Shown: positions 23,448 through 34,536 of the stretch, piece after piece
Layout of the letters: each line of letters starts with the position of its first letter
How positions within the stretch are numbered: the first letter of the stretch is position 1
Origin: Spongospora subterranea f. sp. subterranea
Lineage: Eukaryota > Endomyxa: Phytomyxea > Phytomyxea > Plasmodiophorida
Direction: 5' to 3'
NCBI GenBank assembly: GCA_049724395.1
Contig: JAUGWO010000148.1
Span: forward strand, 1-64,000
Length of the DNA stretch: 64,000 bases
The notes under the pieces: generated by a model
What the model saw: the letters and a program-made list of their open reading frames with translations, nothing else
Databases searched by the model: none
Told to the model about the DNA's origin: nothing
Translations under genes and position numbers: made by a program

Positions 23448-24789
23448 TTACCATCCAAATGGCTTATTTGATGTTGGCGGGCTCGGTCCCGGGCTCGTGA
23501 ATGGATTCGCGTTCGTCCTGACGGGACCATTAAGCATAGATTGTACATCACCAAGGCCAGAAAATCCTCCAGAGTTCGGCAGCTGGGATAACTGCTGGTT
23601 TTGCCGTCCCTGGTCTGTTTGTGTCGATTGATATGCAGGAGGATTCGGCTGTTGTGCGAATTGAGGCATGCCCGCCGCTGATGGATAACCCAAAGGCGCT
23701 CCTGAAAACGGCGGCCCATAGTTTGCTGGTTGAGGTTGTGGGAAACCAGCAGGCTCAGTCGACGCCGGCAAACGGTAGCCGGAAATCTGCTGTTGCTGGT
23801 CTGGAGCATAGAATTGTTGATGGGCCATATACTGCCCTTGTGGATTCTGTGGCGGATATGCTGTATATGGAGGATAATTCGGCGGTCCATTACCGTAAGT
23901 TGGAACCTGGTTCGAGGGAGGAGGTTGCTGGAATAGGCTCATGATGTCATCTTTGTCGTTTTTAGCAGGTTCCGGATGGGACGGTCCGCCAGCATGAAAA
24001 TCACCGAAATTGGCAAAATCATCAATGACTGTTGCCGACGAAGCCACAGGTGGTTGGCTAGATGGAAAGGAAGAAAAATCTGCAAATCTCGCCGATGGCT
24101 GATCAACATCAGATGTAGGTTTCACCCCCTGCTTCTTTCGATTATGATCTAATTGATGTTTCGCCGTCGCTGGCACGTTTTCTCTTCTTTTTGCAGGCAT
24201 CCTTGGCTCTGGCGAATCGCCGCTTTCATCACTATCGGATTCTTCGCTGGAATCACTATCGTCTTCGCTGGAGTCTTCGCTACTGGACGAATCCTCTTTC
24301 ACCGATTTTGTCTTTCCCTTTTCCGTTTTCGACGCACTAACCATGAACGTTTTTCGCTCGTATTTCTGACGAATGAATAGCTCCATCTCTCGATCAGCTG
24401 CATTTCCATCTGGTTTCTTTGAATTCCCTAACTTTGCTTCGTACACTGCGGGCAGATAAGACATTAGCATATCTAACCACAACGTCTTACATTTGTTAAC
24501 TTTTTTATTTCCCCAATTCTCCATGTTGGCAACCCATGCTGGTTGCCATTCATCAAGCGTTACTGAGCGAACTTTGGAGATGTGAACGCCAATGCTTCGA
24601 TGAATTCCTAATACTGTTTGAGCAGAGAAAACCGACATATTCACGCTTCAGACCGGAACATCTTATGCAAATAAAGCATCCTATGTTGATACTAGCCCAT
24701 CGAGGTTGCTTTGTTGAACAATCGGCACAGACGCGATTTTCTGGCTTTTTCAGCAAGCGTTTCAACGCCTCAATTTCTGGAGCCCCCAT
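23448..24789 (-). CDS. ArfGAP-domain protein (SMAP/AGFG-like)
   Basis: GTPase-activating protein for Arf, acting at Golgi or endosomal coats. Two exons (24789-24654, 24607-23448) flank a 46-nt intron with a GTCTGA donor; splicing restores ICIRCSGIHRSIGVHISKVR. The result is 431 residues. The ArfGAP zinc finger CADCSTKQPRWASINIGCF is at residues 20-38, with the invariant arginine of IHRSIGVH. The domain continues through WGNKKVNK. The middle is a Ser/Asp/Glu tract (24200-24320). The C-terminal half is Pro/Gln/Asn-rich with several DDFANFGDF and NPF motifs, which typically bind clathrin adaptors or EH domains. The domain order resembles SMAP and related ArfGAPs; assignment to a subfamily is uncertain. 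Confidence 0.9.
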
Positions 24790-26514
24790 CGATAAATCAG
24801 TGACTGTTTCGGTAGCAGACTCTCAATAGGATTGCCCCAATTAGGCAATCAGTTGAATCCGGTTTAATTCGCTATGTCATACAACAGAAATGACCTGCTC
24901 CTATACCAAAGTCCACCTTTGTACTCAAAGGAACTCAATCAACCTTGAGCGCCTGAACAACTCACAGTCATATAATACGTACACTATGGGTGGGGCTCAA
25001 TGTACACCTAGGTGAGGCGGATTGATCCTGATTGATCCGGGGTGGGCCACTTGTGGAGTCAAATGGCCCGATCAGGATCGAATCTAACCACAGACCAAAA
25101 TACGATTTCAAAACGTGCATATTGTTTCTGAGATTGAGGTATTATGTACATTTATAAATTGAATTTGGTCGCTCGATCTTGCTTGTGCGTCTGTTATGCG
25201 GCAGCTGGATTTTTGCAACTTCAAGTTGTTATATCGATACGCCTTTGGATACTTTTGTTTCTCCCGAAACACTGGTGCGCTCTAGTTGCTCAACTTTAGT
25301 CATATCTCGAAGCTCCTTAGCCAGCTCGATGTTAGGAAGTATCTTCGACGGGTTTAACCAGAACAATCCAGCGCACCCTACTTATTAAGGTGGAACAATT
25401 GGATCACATCAGTACTGAAAATATTATAGAATGATTCCCGGTGTTCGGGGCAACGCCAGATGTGTATTTGCTAATCAGGATCCAAGGCCTAATTTGGAAG
25501 GAACTTTGAACGCGTTGGACGGTGATCTGGCAGTATTGCTTAGGCATTCCTATAACAGATTGCCCGGTAGTTTAGATTCTGTATATCATGCAGTTTGGGC
25601 GATTTCGATCGGTAAACGAAACGTGTTCTTTTCTAGGTAGATGAACATGACTACGGGTCGACTCCTTCTGGTGACAGTGAAAACGCTGAAGTCTGTGGTT
25701 GTCCTGGAGCAATGATAGTGAGCCATATTAATTTTTCTATTTGACTTCGTCTCTCGCTTCGCTTCGTTTGCCGGTCAGCAGGCATATCTTATTTACGATG
25801 GAAATACTTCTCGGATCGATGGCAAGAACAACTTGCGATTTCTAGGCACTTGCTTCAATCGTTTAGCCATTTTCTTAAACTCGTGGCACTAGTCGAAGCC
25901 CTGAATTTTCCGATCGGGACCTTAACTGCGATGCGCCCCCCCCCCTATAAACGATTTTTCGAAAGGATGACATGGAGACACGATGAAATTCCTGACCGTC
26001 TTGAAAAGCACAGTACTACAAGCCATTATTGCCAGACTGCCCGGCTGTGGATGCCTTGACAAGCAAATACATGATAGAATTCACAACCAGCAGCAATCAC
26101 CCCATAAAGGCTATCAAGGATTTCCGTCAGGTTCCAGAGCTGTTAGAGAAGCCAATTCTTCTTTTCTTTGCGCCAGATAACTGCTTTCAAAGGACGAGGA
26201 GTACGCCATGTTCTGGAATGATTTTCGTACTGTAACGGTGATAATGATTTCTGAAATTCTGCGGTGTGCAAAAAAGTTTCCATTCGGGCTGACGTGGTCC
26301 TCCTTTAGTCGTTGTTTGGTCGTCGCTGCTACATTGAAATTCGCCAAGTAACTTTCAAGAACGTTTTGGAGTCGAACGTGTCAGCAATCGCTCTTTTAGA
26401 CACTCCAGGAATCAGCGAACTCGTCTGTTTTCTTCTTTGTTGCTTTTCATAATGATGGGGCAATCGGACTGATTGCACATCAACAGAAATCAACGCGTAA
26501 CTGCATGCCGTCAT
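24790..26514. other. 1.7-kb region with unassigned open frames
   Basis: No gene is recognised. On the plus strand 25431-25640 encodes MIPGVRGNARCVF..., and after an AG at 25637 the next segment (VDEHDYGSTPSGDSENAEV, 25638-25715) reads in an acidic, coding-like way. This could be an exon pair of an unknown gene. A run of 11 C bases lies near 25933. Other frames at 25850-26235 (plus) and 26114-26470 (minus) lack motifs and look like remnants. Confidence 0.4.
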
Positions 26515-26910
26515 GTATGAGGGTGAGCGGTATCGTGGACAGCCCAAATGGGTCGGTGGACAGTCTCCATGCATGAGGGCGTGCGGTATCGTAGGCACAC
26601 CCAATTGGGGCGGTGGACAGTCTCCATGCATGAGGGCGTGCGGTATCGTAGACACACCCAATTGGGGCGGTGGGACAGTCTCCATGCATGAGGGCGTGCG
26701 GTATCGTAGACACACCCAATTGGGGCGGTGGACAGTCTCCATGCATGAGGGCGTGCGGTATCGTAGACACACCCAATTGGGGCGGTGGACAGTCTCCATG
26801 CATGAGGGCGTGCGGTATCGTAGACACACCCAATTGGGGCGGTGGACAGTCTCCATGCATGAGGGCGTGCGGTATCGTAGACACACCCAATTGGGGCGGT
26901 GGACAGTCTC
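26515..26910. repeat. 57-bp tandem repeat, seven copies
   Basis: Seven near-identical copies of a 57-bp unit containing CAGTCTCCATGCATGAGGGC and GGTATCGTAGACACACCCAA. The first copy is diverged. One copy has an extra G near 26672, which shifts the frame. As 57 is three times 19, long frames stay open on both strands; they translate to 19-residue periodic peptides with no domain and are not annotated as genes. Confidence 0.93.
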
Positions 26911-28592
26911 GTGGAAAAACCAATTACATTACTCATTCCGATTTTGTTTTCCCAACGACGCCAGATGCAATCGGTCGCAGCGGAACAGGTCTGGGGCCGG
27001 TCTCAAAGTAGGGCTGGCCTTGCAGCACAGTCGATCGAAATGCGATTCTCGCCCGCTTCTAGACAGCAACACTAGTAACGTCAAGAGGTCTTGTACAACC
27101 CGGATGAACCTGCCTTATCACATGGGGGATTCGCACCCTAGCTAACGCGCTTCCGATAATGCTCCGTTGTTTACTATGGAATTACGAAGATACATTCCTG
27201 AGAGGCAATTTAAAAAAGGATATGTAGATAAACCTCGTTGAAAGAGAATTCCCGTTCAAATTCAACCGAAGAGAAGTCATTTTTGCGTGATTATTCTGGG
27301 CGCAATGATGAAATTCGAACCGTCATCATGTCCGATCTACAACTTTAAGGCAAACCTTACAGAGTTCAACAAGTGAATCCTTTGATCTAGAAGTCATGAT
27401 GAACGAGAAACAGGAAGGATTCGCGTGCGACATACAGTAGAAAACTCATTCCAGGTCCTGAATATCTCTTCAGTTTATGGTCCAACCTTTTAGAGCAAGC
27501 TTAACATATTGGTGTTTCCCAGATGCGCTTTTCTCGCAGTGACACCCGTTTTGCCCTTCGACGAACCCTTCAAAAAAGTCCTGTAGTAAGTCGTGACGTT
27601 CAACAAACCGAGAACCCCTTGGTTAATAAAGTATTACCCCTTGATAGGTGTCCGACCAACATCACTTTGGGGGCATCGCAGGGGTAAGACCAGGGCTTTC
27701 GCACGATCATCATCTTTACTTGATATATAAATCCTCGTAAGCCGATCGGGATTCATTAATCAGTTCTAGGGCGGAAGAAACGATCGGCAATACGAGGATT
27801 GAAAAGCAAGTAAAGATGGTGATCATGCGAAAGCCCAGGACACAAGGTGATGCTGGTCGGAGACGCTATCAAGGGTGACACCCTATTTAGGTTCTCGCCG
27901 TTCGGAATCGACTCCTGCAGGGTTTTTGACGGGGCTCGTGGAAGCAATAAGAGCACGTTTGGACAAGTTTAACAGAGCTACCACATCGGCCAGACGGCAA
28001 TAATGTCGAAACAGACGACCATTAGCCTCGTACGCGCGGCAATCATCTCTTTGATCTGTAACAATATAAATGACAGTGTTTGTCTGATGCGAATGGTTGA
28101 GGCGGTTCGCCATTCTTTGGTATCCTAGCGCCAATTTCATTCAATGAATGGACACAGCGGCGAGACACGATGTCGACTCTGCACCTACTCTTGAAGTTGT
28201 GCCCAGCTGATACACGATATTAGATGATCAACAAAGTGAAGTAATTCCTCTAATTATACTGTTAGTCATCTTGAAAAAACTTAGTAAGGAAAAGACGTGT
28301 CGATCCTGTGTACGCCAATGCACTACCACTGAACTGTCGTCAGAAGCTGAAAATGTGGGGGCAGCGTAGAAAATAGTGAACAAAACTCATTCGCATCGGA
28401 TTTGGCTGTGAAAGCCTGGGCTAAGGTCATCATCTGGCTCCAGATTGTGATCGTCATGTCCATTCTGATTCTATTATACGGTGGAGCCCTTATTCGCATA
28501 TTCCCTTTGGAGCAGAAGTCCGCCGCGGAGTCCGTCAATATTTGTGCATTATTTCCTCATCCAATCGTTGTTGTTCGGCGAGCAGCTAATCA
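26911..28592. other. Gene-poor region upstream of eL30
   Basis: No coding gene is recognised. It contains the inverted repeat described separately (27638-27875). The last few hundred bases presumably hold the eL30 promoter and 5' UTR. Confidence 0.5.
27638..27875. mobile_element. Imperfect inverted repeat (MITE-like)
   Basis: The left arm (from CCCTTGATAGGTGTCCGACC) and right arm (ending GGTCGGAGACGCTATCAAGGG) are imperfect reverse complements. They include GGGCTTTCGCACGATCATCA against TGGTGATCATGCGAAAGCCC and a shared AATCCTCGTA near the centre. Arms are roughly 100 bp around a short core near 27760. No open frame lies inside. The structure suits a small non-autonomous palindromic transposon; target duplications were not identified. 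Confidence 0.65.
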
Positions 28593-28931
28593 ATGGTCGC
28601 TCCAACGCAGAAGAAGACGAAGAAGACCGCTGAGTCTATCAACTCGCGTCTTGGGCTCGTTGTCAAATCTGGCAAGTATTCATTAGGATACAAGTCAACT
28701 TTGAAGTCGCTCCGTATGGGAAAGGCCAAGCTCATCATCATCGCCAACAACTGCCCAGCCCTGCGAAAGTCAGAGATCGAGTACTACGCCATGTTGGCCA
28801 AGACCGGTGTCCATCACTACTCAGGAAACAACATCGAGCTCGGCACCTCGTGCGGAAAGTATTTCCGGGTCTCATGTCTGTCCATCACCGACGCCGGTGA
28901 CTCTGATATTATCCGAAGTCTCCCCCAGTAA
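28593..28931 (+). CDS. RPL30: Large-subunit ribosomal protein eL30
   Basis: A 112-residue single exon covering the full eL30 fold (L7Ae/L30e family). [20 protein letters not shown] is the conserved N terminus, followed by [60 protein letters not shown] and [20 protein letters not shown]. Length and order match the family (105-115 aa). Codon choice is more C-ending than in its neighbours, as expected for a highly expressed gene. It sits on the 60S subunit near the GTPase centre; the yeast homologue also binds its own transcript. Confidence 0.97.
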   Translation: MVAPTQKKTKKTAESINSRLGLVVKSGKYSLGYKSTLKSLRMGKAKLIIIANNCPALRKSEIEYYAMLAKTGVHHYSGNNIELGTSCGKYFRVSCLSITDAGDSDIIRSLPQ

Positions 28932-30330
28932 ATGTCCTTCATGACGTATATCCCTCAATATAATCCGTTTCAAACATGTTTCTCAAAATGAGATATTGTT
29001 AGTAATTGACGGTCATCTGCGTACATGGCGCAACGATTGGCGAACTCGCGTTGCTGGGCTCATTGTTGTTGTCGTTATCGGCAACTGAGCAAAATACTGT
29101 TATAGATGATCGTTTTGATAACTCATATACTGAGGTCTGCAAAAACAGTTGTGATTGACAGCGCAACTCGTCGCATTCGATAAGTTTTCTTGCTTGCTTG
29201 CTCATTTCCCGTGGATCCGCCCAAATTCCAGTACAGATGGAAATGATATGACTCTCTGCCGAGCTGTTCAGGGCGCTGCTGCCAGCCCCTAATTCTTGGC
29301 CGGTTTTTATGGGTATGTCGGATTTTTCCAGCAGCCTGTTGCGATGCAGAGCAACAGATTAACAAATGATAAACGTCTCGCGTGGTCCGTTAACAAGCAA
29401 AAGCAATAGATGAAAGCGTTAAACCTCTCGCGTTTCAATAGAATATGCAGCATAGACGGACGGATCAATGAACCTTTTTTTTCAACTTTAAAAAAGGATG
29501 AGCCAAACTGCATTCACCTCTTGCAAACTGCACTGACTAAAAGAGATGAAGATAAATTCGCTAGCAAGGGTGAGAGCGGTTCATGCCTGAAATGATGCAC
29601 AATGTATAGATAAATTGTTGATGTATATCAGCAGATTCAGGACCAACTACATAAGTTATGGTACACCCACGCCTACGCTCTAATTATCGAACCGGGAACG
29701 AACCTAGCAAGCGCGGTGGAAGTTTCGGGCAAAAAAGGGATTATGGGTATTGAGATGTTTCTCCCGAATGCTGTATGGTTTATGATTGGTAATGGATCGT
29801 ATATGCTTACACTTTTAGAAAGCGACTGAGATGATGTAGCATCCATGATGTGATTATGTCAGACCAAAAAACTGTGTAAATGCAGCAGTGGAATGGTGGT
29901 CCCCCCAATCAACGCTTTGATATACATTGGGAACTCAGAAAATAATACACAATTGGTAAAATACAGACTCGACCCGTCACAGTGTCGGGTGTCCATGACT
30001 ATCATGACGGTAACTTCGTAACATCCATTGACTCGTGACCTGACCCGACCGTGAAACGGCAATCGCATGATGCAACCGAGTGTAGATCCGGGTGAGGCCG
30101 AGGCCGCGCAGTATATTGATCAAAAAGTCCGGCAGGTAATAGTTGCGTCTGTATTGGTGGACTACCCTTGCCGTCTCGACGAGTGAGTAAGGAGCATTGA
30201 GTCGGGACTAACTCACTCCATCGAACAAACACAGGCATACACGAACACACCTGAACATCAGGCCAAAGGGTATCGCATCGCAAGATTCACATCGCCCGGC
30301 AAGATTGAGAAGTTCACGCATCAGGTTGTG
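28932..30330. other. 1.4-kb intergenic region, nothing recognised
   Basis: Short open frames on both strands show no motif, splice pattern or start context that I can defend. I saw no repeats or RNA genes. Confidence 0.5.
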
Positions 30331-31900
30331 ATGGCCACTGCTGCCATGAGCAGACTGGAGACGGCTATCAGTAATATCGAAGAAGCTGGCTTTTTCCTGG
30401 GTTTTGGCGTTCCAGAAAACGATCAAAAGCCATATGACAATGGAATGCCTGCCAAAAGATTCAAAATTGATGAAGATACTGGATCAGTGGCGTTTTTACA
30501 GCCAGGAAATGAACATCCACCCAATCCCGTTGTGTCCCCGACGGTTGATAGAAACAATGGATATGTAGTTTCCGGTGATGGTGGAGCACCTGCTGCATCC
30601 GAGCTCGATAACCGCTTGGATAGCAATGTCAAAGGAACCGTCAAACCAGAACTGGCATCGACCGATGGGAATGATCTCCTGAAGTCAGCTGTCCGTAGGC
30701 AGGCTCCAGAATCCTATAATCACGATAACATGTCTTCTATCCATCAATGTATTTCTGCCTTAAAATCAGCCGATACGTTTTTCATGTGGTGGACGGTTCT
30801 TGTTGAATGATGCTGATCGTCAAGCAAGATTGCGCGCTGAAACTTCAGAGAAGGAAATTCGTGATTTTGGCAATATCCTTAATTTATCGGCTGCCGAAAT
30901 GCTTCATCTTTACGTGCGGCCATCACCACCCAATCCTACCCAAGATCGTGGGGATCATATCGCCAGTGATCTGGCCCTGGATTTCCGCCTGGGCACCTCT
31001 CCATCGTTCACATCTAAACAGGCAGACGATGTTAGCTTCTTGGACGAAATTCGCCAAAGATGCAGTGAAGTTTTCAACGTTCCTTCTGTATCTTTACGCC
31101 GGCGACACCTTCGCATCTACTCCAAAGGCGGTTTCAGCAGGCAGTCAACCTCAACTCCTCGGGTGCCTCAGCGCACAATTGCTACTGTTATCGTATGTCT
31201 TCCAAGCCAACATTCAGGCGGTAAACTGGTCATATCTCATTTAAAGTCTCGAAAATCCTTTTCCTTCGCTGACAGAGCTGGCATTCGCGACGCCGTGCAG
31301 TGGGCTGCGTTTTATTCGGACTGTGAGTACGAAATCAAAAAAGTGAAATCTGGCCATCAGATTCTGGTTATATACGACGCATGTGTTGAGTGTGACCCTC
31401 AAGAATCAAAGCGCCAGCTGTATAAGCAAATGGTACCAGGTTCAATCACTCCACCGCCAATGGACAGCATAACAGCCCTGGTGAATTCTGTAACGACGTA
31501 TCTTTCCTCTGCGTCTTGCCTAGGACTGTTTACTTGGTATTCGTATACGCTATCGGCAGTTAACAAGGCGCCGCTAACTTTAAAAGGACTAGATCGATAC
31601 GTCTACGAATCACTAAGCCCCAGGTTTCGTGTACTTTTACTGCCCATCATTGTCAGATTACCTTTTGAAGATGACGCGTCAAGGAATATTCGAATCGCTG
31701 CTTTTACTCGTGACGATATTGAATACATGGAAGGGGTCGCCGAGGCGCCGTGCCATGACGAGTTGGAACCATTCAAGGAAACTATCGCTTTTCCTTGCCG
31801 GTCGGATATTGAAACACTCGAATTCTGCGCCAATGACGATGTTGAAACAACATACTTCTACAGTGCCATGATCATTATGCCTTTTAATGCCAAACGATGA
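30331..31900 (+). CDS. 2OG-Fe(II) oxygenase-like protein, iron ligands missing, one frame break
   Basis: Related to the fungal/protist prolyl-4-hydroxylase-like family that contains GGxLxVxH, AAFYSDCEHEV and a GxR motif. Frame one runs from 30331. It must pass to the second frame around a T run at 30778-30782; removing one T there gives DTFSCGGRFL and a continuous protein of about 520 residues. The domain segment has SGGKLVISHLKS and WAAFYSDCEYEIKKVKSGHQ (31210-31370). Where relatives have an HxDTP metal site there is STSTP (near 31145), the distal histidine is tyrosine (CEYEI), and the 2OG-binding arginine is glutamine (GHQ). So all expected catalytic residues are replaced and enzymatic activity is unlikely. 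The C terminus is less conserved. The break could be an error or a real lesion. Confidence 0.72.
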
Positions 31901-32009
31901 CGACGATATTGCGGAAGGATAATGTCTATCTTGAAGTATATTGCTGTGATCATTATTTTCCTATTAAATAACCATGCAATGTCTCCAAATTTCCTGGTTA
32001 TCCTCTGTT

Positions 32010-33620
32010 TAGTCGAAACGTAGCAATACCTTGGCCCTCTTTTTTCCTGTACATGCTCGAGAAATGGCAGATCCAAGATCCTCGAAGGAATATGATTCAG
32101 TGTCGACCTTCAGCATTCCATCGCGGATCATGCCCTGAGCTCGTGATTCAATAGTTAATTCTCAACAGCAACATCCGCATTACTGTTAACCGCTCGAGAA
32201 TGTCAGTTTTCTCTTTTTTTTCAGCGACCATATTGCATCGAGTAAGCCAGAACCCACGAGCAACAATATCGTTGAAAATGAGCAGGCCTGTTGGCAAAGT
32301 GACAGGTTTTCTTGACATTCCACCATATGTTATAATTTGGCCGCCGTTACACAGACTTCGAGCTAACTGAAACATAGGTGATCGTAATCAGTCGAAAAGC
32401 TCAGCTCAAAGAATGCTCAGTAGAGATACGTTAGTGCAGCTAGGACCGCCAACAGCGTTCAATGCCAATACTGGTTTTGGGAGTGACTTCAGCTGCGAAA
32501 AATCTGATTCAGGTAACACATAATCTGCTCCTAAATCAGTTAGAAGCTGGCTGACCGCATCGAAATCATCTCGATCACTAATTGTCAAAAATTCATAACC
32601 AAAATCCATTAATGGCATTGCGAAGAAAAGCTCGTACCGGATGATGTTGACGGTCTTGACTTTCATTAGCTTGCAAATTTGTATCACCGCCCTACCAACA
32701 GCACTATTTGCAGCATTTTGGATGATGGTTGAACCTTCATCTAATACCTTGTTGACATCACCTCAACAAAAAGTATGAAAAACATCGCGGGCGTTAGATA
32801 CTAACCATGAAATCATGTAATAATCTGTATGCAGTAACTGGGTTAACAGCTAAAGTAGCAGCGGATTCCACAGATATATCATCAGGTATCACAATCAGAT
32901 TATCAATTGTTGTTTTACAATGTGTACGCCATGTGCCTGCCAATTCATGGGCTGTTAGCTCCGACGGAAACTGACGCTCTTGATGGTTGGTGAACAGACC
33001 CAGTCCTGGCGAAGCTGGAATAACCCGTTGACCTGGTTTGAGTCTGCCATGATCAACATCATGAACTCTTTCAACAAGTGCAACTCCTTCATTGCCAGGA
33101 GTAGCAGGTAGGTCATGTAGAATAGCATAAGTCCCCTCTATCTGGATTCATTGCGATGCTTATTTCCCTCGTCATACGCTAAAATAAATGTCACACTATT
33201 TACCTGATTGATATCAGATGGGTTGATAGGTGATGCTATAAACTTGATCAAAGCTTGCCCTGGTTGTAGATCATCGTAATCATGCTCCTGTACGTCTTCT
33301 ATCCTATCAACAAGTGATGTCAACCAGCAATCGGTCACTATAATAAGAGCAATGCCCCCACCCCCCTATATCCCCTCACTCATATCAGGCGTCATACACC
33401 GTTACCCACCAGCAGGTTCATCATGTAGTAACACATTGGTCCTCGTAGTCGAGGAAAGGGCGTTACCCAGTCATATAGCTGCAGTAGTAACTGATCCCCC
33501 CACCCCTACTCTCCAGTAACATTACCTGACCACACCTTCCGCTTTCCCATGGGTCCTGTACACAGCAGCCCTGTAGTATCGTGTAGCCGCCCCAAATCCC
33601 TTCTCTACACGTCTCATCAT
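32010..33620 (-). CDS. MECR: Mitochondrial trans-2-enoyl-CoA reductase (MECR/Etr1)
   Basis: NADPH-dependent enoyl reductase of mitochondrial fatty acid synthesis, a member of the medium-chain dehydrogenase superfamily. A first exon at 33620 encodes MMRRVEKGFGAATRYYRAAV, an Arg-rich presumptive targeting peptide running into VYRTHGKAE. A longer intron (about 200 nt, C-rich) follows, its donor uncertain. Next come IASPINPSDINQ|GTYAIL and PATPGNEGVALVERV, the substrate-site and NAD-binding hallmarks. VLDEGSTIIQNAANSAVGRA is the cofactor loop, followed by LALNAVGGPS and GGQIITYGGMSRKPVTLPTG. A 49-nt intron near 32118-32166 leads to LTGMIRDGMLK and the end LLRFD. Five or so short introns were inferred. 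The typical zinc residues of MDRs are absent, as in the family. Confidence 0.92.
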
Positions 33621-33902
33621 TACTCGATATCAAGGTCAATCAAGGCACAATAATAGTGGTGAAGCACCGCGGCGGAGGTCGTCATCACTCATCACCAATG
33701 ATCAATCTCCAATCCGACTCTATCCGATAAGAACATTCCCCCGTTTTCTCTTAGATCAAACCGTAACAATGATCAACCTTCTCGGAAAACAATCGAAGCA
33801 TTGAATTCGATTAGATATCAGTACTACATTTTTTGAAAATGGTGCCAAGCAATACAACAAGCATTTCATTGACAATATGACGATGTGGATTCAATTTTGT
33901 TC

Positions 33903-34536
33903 TTAAACAGCTACTACAGATCGTTTTTTGGCCTTGTAAATTTTTGGAACCTTAGACGTATCTTCATGTGATCGCTTGTGCTTAGAGCGAGAGGTTTTTG
34001 CAGATGGCACTGGATCGACAAGTTCGCGAGATGATTTTTTCGCAGATTTAGTCTTAACAGCCATTAGAGATTTTTCAGCCGTTTTATCAGAAGGCGATAA
34101 TGTAGGTTTGACCTTTGGTTTAGAAGACTTGGATTTTTTTTTAACTTTGTCGTTAGAAGCTGGTGCTGGTATAGTTTTGCCATTTGAGCAAGTGCCACAG
34201 TCCTCTGAAATTTTCGCTGGATCGTTTGGAAATGTTGGAATCGTCTTTGTCACGATCACTTTAGGAACACTTTTTTGGACTTTTTTCTTTTCGCGATATA
34301 GACCTTTTTGATGTTTGGCAGCCTCGGAAATACAGGATGTGTGTGATGCATATTCATCATCGTAAAACGTTGTGGAACAGTCAATGCATGATACCGATCT
34401 GGAACCGCAATAATGGCTGGCCACCTTCTGTTTTTTCAGGGTTTCCTGTGAACTTGAATCAAAAGAAGTATCGGGTATCGGATTGGCAAATTCTGTTGGC
34501 ACATACATTGCAACCATCACAACAAAAGCTAACCAT
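33903..34536 (-). CDS. LYAR: LYAR-like nucleolar zinc-finger protein
   Basis: LYAR family proteins act in the nucleolus in pre-rRNA processing. Exon 1 is only 30 nt (34536-34507, MVSFCCDGCN). A 61-nt intron with a GTATGT donor is removed, and exon 2 (34445-33903) continues ETLKKQKVASHYCGSRSVSC. The result is 190 residues. Both LYAR C2HC fingers are complete: CCDGC...H...C and SCIDCSTTFYDDEYASHTSC, followed by ISEAAKHQKGLY. The rest is a Lys/Ser-rich, disordered, nuclear-localisation-like tail (KKKSKSSKPK, SKHKRSHED). The tail is shorter than in animals. The short first exon makes this gene easy to miss. Confidence 0.93.

Noticed and set aside
26329-27145. Several long frames through the 57-bp repeat
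   Set aside because: All are periodic translations of the same minisatellite on both strands, so openness is a by-product of a 57-bp period.
33340-33545. C-rich tracts as a G-quadruplex or regulatory element
   Set aside because: They fall in the inferred first intron of MECR and can serve as ordinary intronic sequence; no regular four-tract spacing.
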